A stretch of 24,844 bases of DNA. Origin: a virus. Below are positions 20,315-24,844 of the stretch, piece after piece. The notes under the pieces were generated by a model. That model was not told the DNA's origin and did not search any database. It saw nothing but the letters and a program-made list of their open reading frames with translations. How positions within the stretch are numbered: the stretch's first letter is position 1; each line of letters starts with the position of its first letter. A program made the translations under genes and the position numbers. The stretch spans positions 1-24,844 of IMG/VR virus record IMGVR_UViG_3300032562_000168; one strand, given 5' to 3'.

Positions 20315-20695
20315 ATGTCACAATCAATTAGAGATTTTGAGCGATCGTTCACAACAGGGTCAAGCACCTTGATTGCAAAACAATATCGCGTAGTAAAACA
20401 AGACACCAACGGAACTCTTATCTTAGCCTCAGCAAGCACAGATAAATTCGTCGGAGTTTTGCAGAACAAGCCAGCTGTAGGCGCAGCCGGATTAGTAAGG
20501 TTCATTGGAACCACAAAAGTAGTCGCAGGCGGAACAATCAACCCTGGCGATTTGGTAACAGCAGATTCAAACGGAGCAGTTGTTGCAACAACAACAACCA
20601 AAGACAGAGTGCTGGGAACAGCAATTTTGTCCGCCGCCGCAGCAGCCGGAGACATCATCGAAGTTTTGCTCCACATCAGCTACTTAGCAGCCTAA
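20315..20695 (+). CDS. Capsid cement/decoration protein (DUF2190-like)
   Basis: The 126-residue protein has the small beta-rich layout of the DUF2190 family: FTTGSSTLIAKQYRVVKQD, GVLQNKPAVGAAGLVRFIG, VVAGGTINPGDLVTADSNG, RVLGTAILSAAAAAGDIIEV. Such proteins sit on or between capsomers and stabilise the head, and lie between scaffold and coat genes, as here. Gly/Ala/Val content is high. The start follows TAAAAAAC. It is the cement protein with good, but not complete, certainty. Confidence 0.8.
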   Translation: MSQSIRDFERSFTTGSSTLIAKQYRVVKQDTNGTLILASASTDKFVGVLQNKPAVGAAGLVRFIGTTKVVAGGTINPGDLVTADSNGAVVATTTTKDRVLGTAILSAAAAAGDIIEVLLHISYLAA

Positions 20696-20734
20696 GCTAA
20701 GCCGAGAATAATATTAAAATAACAACACAAAAAA

Positions 20735-21658
20735 ATGTTAGTTCAACAAGACGTAGTGGTAGACCCAGCATTGTCCAATGTGTCGATTAAATACACAAAC
20801 GACACTTTCATTGCCGACCAAATCTTCCCAATGGTCAAAGTCGCCAAACAAACCGGGAAATATTACATTTACGATAAGGCCAACATGCGCATTGATAAGA
20901 CCGCCCGAAGCGCAGGTTCAGGAGCCAACGAGATTGACTTCGGAGTAGCGCCAACAGGTACATTCGCTTGCGAAGACCACGCTTTGAAAGGATTCGTAGC
21001 AGACGAAGTACAGGATCAAGCGGATGCAGCCTTGAATCCATTGGTAGACGAAACAGAGACAGTCACAGAAAAATTATTGCTCGACAGGGAAAACAACCTC
21101 GCAGCAATATTGTCAAGCACAGCCGTGTTGACACAAAACACAACCTTGAGCGGAACAAGCCAATGGTCTGATTACTCAAACTCCGACCCAATCGGAGACA
21201 TCAGAACAGCCAGGACGACAATCCATCAGAACACATTCAAAAAGCCAAACACAATAATCATGGGCAAGCAAGCCTTTGACATGTTGGCAGAACACCCTCA
21301 AATCATTGAAAGGGTAAAATACAGCCAATTAGGAATTTTAACCGAAGAATTACTCGCAAGAATATTCCAGGTTGAAAAAATCTTAGTTGGAGAAGCCGGA
21401 GCCAACACAGCAAATGAGGGACAGACAGATGCAATGTCCTACATTTGGGGAAAGAACGCAGTCGTCTGCTACATCGCCCCACAAGTGAGACTAAAACAAG
21501 TCACACTCGGCTACACCTTTACATATTCACAAAGAATTGTGAAACGATGGAGAGATGAAGACAGAGAGGGAACATACGTAAGAATCGGAAACGACAACTA
21601 CGTACAGAAAGTAGTCGCCGCCGCCTGCGGTTACTTAATCGCAGCCTGCGTAGCCTAA
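20735..21658 (+). CDS. Major capsid protein (HK97-type fold expected)
   Basis: The 307-residue coat protein begins with the family pattern NVSIKYTNDTFIADQIFPMV followed by KQTGKYYIYDKANMRI, which is characteristic of a common phage coat family. Further markers are EDHALKGFVADEVQDQADA, ENNLAAILSS, KPNTIIMGKQAFDMLAEHP and the C-terminal KRWRDEDREGTYVRIGN. It forms the shell hexamers and pentamers. No N-terminal delta domain is visible, consistent with a separate scaffold. Two RNA hairpins follow its stop codon and may help set its expression level. Confidence 0.9.
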   Translation: MLVQQDVVVDPALSNVSIKYTNDTFIADQIFPMVKVAKQTGKYYIYDKANMRIDKTARSAGSGANEIDFGVAPTGTFACEDHALKGFVADEVQDQADAALNPLVDETETVTEKLLLDRENNLAAILSSTAVLTQNTTLSGTSQWSDYSNSDPIGDIRTARTTIHQNTFKKPNTIIMGKQAFDMLAEHPQIIERVKYSQLGILTEELLARIFQVEKILVGEAGANTANEGQTDAMSYIWGKNAVVCYIAPQVRLKQVTLGYTFTYSQRIVKRWRDEDREGTYVRIGNDNYVQKVVAAACGYLIAACVA

Positions 21659-21673
21659 TATTAAAATAGCAAA

Positions 21674-21727
21674 CCCAGGTATTCGGAATCCCCGAATACC
21701 TGGGAAACGGTGGATCGAATCCAACGT
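21674..21727 (+). other. Two tandem hairpins after the capsid gene
   Basis: The first is a perfect 13-bp stem, CCCAGGTATTCGG (21674-21686) with CCGAATACCTGGG (21692-21704), loop AATCC. The second is ACG-G-TGGAT (21707-21715) with ATCCA-A-CGT (21719-21727), one G-A mismatch, loop CGA. No T-run follows, so transcript protection or processing fits better than termination. Confidence 0.75.
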
Positions 21728-21754
21728 GACAGCTAAAAATAAAAACACAAAAAC

Positions 21755-22300
21755 ATGGCAAAAGAAGTCAAAATGTTAAAACAGGTCGCCCCGGAGTTTC
21801 AAATGAAGCGCGGAGCAATCAAAGCAGAATCCGGCTTAATCGTCGGAAAAATTGCGTCTGCAATCTTTGACACAGCGTCAAACGACAGCTCAGGAGTAAG
21901 CAACAAAACAATCGCCGCTCACGGATTGGGAGTATTCCTGCCAGTCGGAGCAATTGTAATAAGATCCTGGTATCAGGTAAAAACAACCTTTGCCTCAACA
22001 GCAGGAGGTTCAAACCTTGCTACAATCGCATTGAGCGTTGCATCAGCCGGAGATTTAGTCGCCGCAATTGCAATCGCAGACGGAACAACCCCATGGACAG
22101 CCGGCAACCACGGTTGCTTGCCAGGGTCATGGGCTGAAAGAACAGTAGCCGGAGACACCGCAGTATTAGACGCAGCATCAAGAGCCGGGAGCTTTATCGG
22201 AGCCTTGAGCGCCGAAAAAGAATTAACCGCAACTGTAGCAGTCGCAGCATTGACTGCCGGTAAGTTAATGCTCTTCGTCGAATACGTCCAAGGATTATAA
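21755..22300 (+). CDS. Phage structural protein of unknown role (head-neck region)
   Basis: The 181-residue product follows the capsid gene in the structural unit. It is rich in Ala, Gly, Val and Thr, with beta strands and one Cys. A recurring pattern in phage neck/head regions is seen: FDTASNDSSG, AAHGLGVFLPVGAIVIRSW, then short strands and KLMLFVEYVQGL at the end. I know it as a conserved but unnamed structural gene type; head fibre or neck are possible. Start context AAAAACATG. Confidence 0.7.
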   Translation: MAKEVKMLKQVAPEFQMKRGAIKAESGLIVGKIASAIFDTASNDSSGVSNKTIAAHGLGVFLPVGAIVIRSWYQVKTTFASTAGGSNLATIALSVASAGDLVAAIAIADGTTPWTAGNHGCLPGSWAERTVAGDTAVLDAASRAGSFIGALSAEKELTATVAVAALTAGKLMLFVEYVQGL

Positions 22301-22317
22301 TTAAGAGATAAAAACAA

Positions 22318-22749
22318 ATGAATTTTTTTCAAGTCATTTCAAATATCAGCCACAACGGAACAAAGTTCTCAATCGGACAAATCTTCCAGGCTGAGCTTGC
22401 AGAATTTGAACATTTAGTAAAAGCCGGTGCATTAAAAATAATCGAGGGAGTAGACTCGCTCGAGGAAGCACAAAACGCCGTTGAAGCAGGCAAACAAGCC
22501 GAATCCGAAAAGGCAGAAGAACCTGCCGAAGAAGCTGAAAACACCTGGGGTCCGAAAAAGGACGAAGTAAAAGCCCCAGAAACAGCCCCAGAAAACGCTT
22601 CGGACGCAAAAACGGACGAAGCCACAGATACCGCCGAAAAGCCACAGGCAGAGGCAAACGGAGCGGTAAACGCCCCATCGGAAACGGCTGACAAGCCAGC
22701 CGACGAGGGAGAGAAAGCAAAGGCTGACGACGCTGGCGATAATTTATAG
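22318..22749 (+). CDS. Structural-region protein with a disordered acidic tail
   Basis: Residues 1-42 form a small, SH3-like folded domain (FFQVISNISHNGTKFSIGQI, then LVKAGALKII) of a kind found in phage head-neck genes. From about residue 48 on, the sequence is low complexity: Ala, Glu, Lys, Asp, Pro with few hydrophobics, probably extended and disordered in the virion. The total is 143 residues. It may connect head or neck proteins; function unproven. Confidence 0.7.
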   Translation: MNFFQVISNISHNGTKFSIGQIFQAELAEFEHLVKAGALKIIEGVDSLEEAQNAVEAGKQAESEKAEEPAEEAENTWGPKKDEVKAPETAPENASDAKTDEATDTAEKPQAEANGAVNAPSETADKPADEGEKAKADDAGDNL

Positions 22750-22750
22750 C

Positions 22751-22789
22751 TTTTACACCATGGGCTTATTTGAGCCTATGGATGTGAAA
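22751..22789 (+). other. Hairpin between structural genes
   Basis: CCATGGGCT (22758-22766) pairs with AGCCTATGG (22773-22781, one G-T pair), loop TATTTG; after one bulged A the stem continues with TTTTACA against TGTGAAA. About 16 pairs in all. T-rich but no clean T-run after it; a weak terminator or processing signal. Confidence 0.6.
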
Positions 22790-22809
22790 ATTATTAACAA
22801 ACAAAAAAC

Positions 22810-23058
22810 ATGTTCTTCTTTACGAAAAAATCAAAGACCATAAACATCCAGGCGGAATCGGCAATTGCGGTAACGCCAGGCGTGACAACATTCGCCCCAT
22901 CAACTCTTTTTATTGGAACGGGCGGAAACATAACCGTGACAACAGCCAACGGAGAGACCGGAGTTGTTTTTAAAAACCTTTCATCAGGCTCAATTTTGCC
23001 AGTGCTCGTGACCGCAGTAACCGCGGCAACAGCAACCGACATAGTAAGATTAAGCTAA
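22810..23058 (+). CDS. Small structural-region protein
   Basis: The 82-residue product is beta-rich, with strands around a conserved pattern: TLFIGTGGNITVTTANGETG, VVFKNLSSGSILPVLVTAV, ATATDIVRLS. Small proteins of this kind with GNI.V and a G..LP core are common between neck and tail genes of many phages, without a named function. Starts after ACAAACAAAAAACATG and is followed by the equally typical 44-residue ORF. Confidence 0.7.
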   Translation: MFFFTKKSKTINIQAESAIAVTPGVTTFAPSTLFIGTGGNITVTTANGETGVVFKNLSSGSILPVLVTAVTAATATDIVRLS

Positions 23059-23062
23059 CAAA

Positions 23063-23197
23063 ATGCAGAACCACATCGGCATTACAAACATAATCGGCGG
23101 AGACGACAGCGATGGAATCGTGCCACCTCATTTTTTAAATCTGCAGGATGAGTCAGATTTAACTTTACAAAGCGGAGATCCTATAACATTAAATTAA
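23063..23197 (+). CDS. 44-residue phage protein (LQDESDLTLQSGD type)
   Basis: ATG at 23063 follows AACAAA four bases after the previous stop; TAA at 23195-23197. The tail LNLQDESDLTLQSGDPITLN recalls the short conserved peptides that often follow the preceding gene type in phage structural clusters. Function unknown. Its tight spacing on both sides argues that it is translated. Confidence 0.6.
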   Translation: MQNHIGITNIIGGDDSDGIVPPHFLNLQDESDLTLQSGDPITLN

Positions 23198-23204
23198 AAA
23201 AATT

Positions 23205-23942
23205 ATGGCAACAAAATTACAAGATTTACCAGCCGCATCCTCCGTCGCAGACACAGACATAGCCTACGAAGTAGCGACGCCAGGAACAGCACCAACGGAC
23301 AAAAAAGTCCCTTTTTCTGTTGTTAAAGCATACATTAAAGCCGACACAAACATTGCAGATGCTATTTCAAAAAAGCATTCGGCGGCAGGACAAATAAACC
23401 AAGCAACCCCGGCAGAAATATCCGCACTCACAGACAAGGCAACTCCAGTCGACGCAGATGTTATTTTGGCAGAAGACTCAGAAACGACTCCAACAGCTTT
23501 TGAAAAAATAAAAATCACCCTGGCACATTTAAAGTCATATTTAAAAACATATTTTGATACGCTTTACGCGCCAATCGGTGGAGGTGGAGGCGTGACATAC
23601 TCTGTGCAAGATAAAACAGACGACTATCCAGTCGTCGTTGCGGATTTAGGAGTTGGAAGCACGCTGACAATGGACAATGCAAGCCCAAAGACATTCACAT
23701 TGCCAACATTGTCCGCCGGAGATTTGGGAAAGCAGATAACCTTTGTTAAAAAAGGCGCTGGCAAGTTAACAATACAAGCAGGCACAGGTCAGAAGATAGC
23801 TGACAGCGGAGCCGCAGGCACGATTTATGATACGGAAGCTGGCGAAACGTACGCATCGATTACTTTAGTAGCAACAACCACAACGCAATGGAACATTGTG
23901 GGATTTGACGGAACGTGGACAACCACTGATCCGTTAGCATAA
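23205..23942 (+). CDS. Tail fibre/receptor-binding-like protein
   Basis: The 245-residue protein begins with two related modules (residues about 1-48 and 66-118), each a strand pattern with ADTDIAYEV or VDADVILAE and ending KKVPFSVVKAYI or KIKITLAHLKSYL, a repeat type found in phage tail fibres. A Gly-rich hinge (GGGGG at about residue 125) leads to a C-terminal beta domain: VADLGVGSTLTMDNASPKTF, LTIQAGTGQKI, TTTQWNIVGFDGTWTT. This resembles fibre domains that carry receptor or trimerisation functions. It directly precedes the probable DGR target, so both may sit in the same adhesion device. Confidence 0.7.
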   Translation: MATKLQDLPAASSVADTDIAYEVATPGTAPTDKKVPFSVVKAYIKADTNIADAISKKHSAAGQINQATPAEISALTDKATPVDADVILAEDSETTPTAFEKIKITLAHLKSYLKTYFDTLYAPIGGGGGVTYSVQDKTDDYPVVVADLGVGSTLTMDNASPKTFTLPTLSAGDLGKQITFVKKGAGKLTIQAGTGQKIADSGAAGTIYDTEAGETYASITLVATTTTQWNIVGFDGTWTTTDPLA

Positions 23943-23961
23943 AAATTAAACAAAAAAATCT

Positions 23962-24844
23962 ATGCCATCAACAAGAACACCAAAGTGCCAATTGCCAAAA
24001 ACAGGATGGACTACGCCATATGATGGCGCAGGTTATGACGACGGAGGAATTCAAGCCGGGAGTAAAATCTCTCCGCGATTTATAGACAATGGAGACAATA
24101 CGATAACCGACAGAGTCACAAATAGGCAATGGATAAAGCAACCCGAATTAATAATCCCAGACGGATTAAATGCCAACAATACAGGCGTGGCAAAAGGTTT
24201 ATGGGCAGCCAATACATCATACTCTGCCGGAGACATTGCAGATAAGGCAAGCGATTACTCAGCATGGATTTGCTTAGTGGCACACACGATCATTAATCCA
24301 CCATCATTTTTAACAGCAACGTCATACAGCACTGGCGATGTTGTTTTAGATGCAGCAGGAGACGGAACGTGGTATCAATGTGGAGCGAACGAAACATCAA
24401 ACGCACCAACACTGGGAACAATAGCAGAAGATGTCTCAAATGGAGGATCATGGACACAAATCGCAACCGATGTAAATTCATTATTTGATTTTGATAGAAC
24501 AGCACATCCATCATATTGGAGCCAGAGCATATGGGCAGGAGACGATGGCTCGGGTAATTTAGTGCCAGCACAAATGCAATGGAGTCCCGATGAAAATGGA
24601 ACAGTGAGTGCAGTGGGAAGTTGCAGAGCATTAACCAAGTCAGGAAAGAGCGATTGGTACTTGCCGAACATAACGGAACTTTTGAGCATAGTGGATTACA
24701 GCACATATTTGCCAGCGATTAATGCGACATTCTTTCCAGGAACCAGAACAGATAATTATTACTGGACAAGCACCCCGGACGCCAGCTTCCCGTCCGGCGA
24801 CGCCTGGGTCGTGGGCTTCAGCGCTGGCGGCACCGGCGGCTACG
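23962..24844 (+). CDS. DUF1566/Lcl-type lectin-fold protein, probable DGR target (3' end missing)
   Basis: The gene is open to the window end (294 residues visible). The N-terminus has the DUF1566-associated pattern LPKTGWTTPYDGAGYDDG, then RFIDNGDNTITDRVTNRQW. Residues about 80-170 hold two CBM-like repeats (WAANTSYSAGDIA with WICLVAHT; TATSYSTGDVV with WYQCGAN), a type found in adhesion proteins. Residues about 218-294 are the lectin-like DUF1566 core: CRALTKSGKSDWYLPNITEL, then NYYWTSTPD and DAWVVGFSAG. In DGR target proteins this last part is the variable region. Start context CAAAAAAATCTATG. Role: receptor binding. Confidence 0.85.
   Translation, partial: MPSTRTPKCQLPKTGWTTPYDGAGYDDGGIQAGSKISPRFIDNGDNTITDRVTNRQWIKQPELIIPDGLNANNTGVAKGLWAANTSYSAGDIADKASDYSAWICLVAHTIINPPSFLTATSYSTGDVVLDAAGDGTWYQCGANETSNAPTLGTIAEDVSNGGSWTQIATDVNSLFDFDRTAHPSYWSQSIWAGDDGSGNLVPAQMQWSPDENGTVSAVGSCRALTKSGKSDWYLPNITELLSIVDYSTYLPAINATFFPGTRTDNYYWTSTPDASFPSGDAWVVGFSAGGTGGY
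24757..24844 (+). other. Probable DGR variable repeat (incomplete)
   Basis: From the YYW codons on, composition changes sharply: by hand count 58 of 76 bases from 24769 are G or C, and 20 of 25 codons end in C with none ending in A, unlike the A/T-rich third positions of the rest of the gene. This is what adenine-specific mutagenesis of AAC-rich template codons leaves behind. Confidence 0.75.

Noticed and set aside
21667-21735. tRNA gene suggested by TAGC/GCTA ends and a T-arm-like GGATCGAATCC
   Set aside because: There is no 7-bp acceptor stem, no D-arm or anticodon arm of proper size, and the central 13-bp stem does not fit a cloverleaf.
1-24844. CRISPR arrays, insertion sequences, integrase or attachment sites
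   Set aside because: No regularly spaced repeats, transposase motifs or integrase motifs were found on either strand; the repeats present are iteron-like, homopolymeric or flank the HNH gene.

Overview
The window is a contiguous stretch of a tailed double-stranded DNA phage (or prophage) genome. Every convincing gene is on the + strand, packed with gaps or overlaps of a few bases, and the order runs from recombination through replication to packaging, head and receptor binding. No integrase, lysis or tail-tube/tape-measure genes are inside the window, so lifestyle and tail type cannot be read from it. The host is not identifiable from markers. Starts almost never have a Shine-Dalgarno sequence; the ATG instead follows A-rich stretches such as AAAAACATG. 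The clearest promoters match the bacterial sigma70 consensus (TTGACA-N17-TATAAT). TGA is an ordinary stop. An uncultivated bacterial lineage that relies little on Shine-Dalgarno pairing (Patescibacteria would fit) is a guess only.

Layout. 1-865: the end of an unknown gene, a consensus promoter with a DnaA box, and an HNH homing endonuclease fused in frame to a small DNA-binding protein. 876-2516: small proteins and a RecT single-strand annealing protein, closed by a terminator. 2543-5907: a second promoter, a 710-residue fusion of a RecB-type nuclease with an FtsK-type DNA translocase, a homing-endonuclease-like gene, a winged-helix protein and a terminator. 5960-7598: a third promoter almost superimposable on the first, a 14-codon leader ORF with an attenuator-like hairpin, and a replication initiator whose coding sequence carries iteron-like repeats resembling a lambda-type origin. 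7669-12020: an unknown protein, a long hairpin, a second homing-type gene, a ParB-methyltransferase, a RusA resolvase flanked by zinc knuckles, and a run of small zinc-binding proteins. 12025-12152: a GC-rich candidate structured RNA. 12170-13240: a cytosine-C5 methyltransferase. 13271-23197: HNH protein, small and large terminase, another HNH insertion, portal fused to a Mu-F/SPP1-gp7-like domain, Mu-I-type protease with nested scaffold, cement protein, major capsid protein and neck/tail-region proteins. 23205-24844: a tail-fibre-like protein and a DUF1566/Lcl-type protein whose 3' end has the composition of a diversity-generating retroelement (DGR) variable repeat; the window ends inside it.

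How it fits together. RecT with the nuclease-translocase fusion looks like a phage recombination module. The initiator with internal repeats, the DnaA boxes beside promoters and RusA form the replication/resolution module. Terminase, portal, protease, cement and capsid form a Mu/HK97-like head module. The probable DGR target at the right end would diversify host recognition. Two further points stand out: both DNA methyltransferase genes contain a G9 homopolymer (possible phase-variation switches), and at least five homing-endonuclease-like genes are scattered through the modules, one flanked by a duplicated end of terL.
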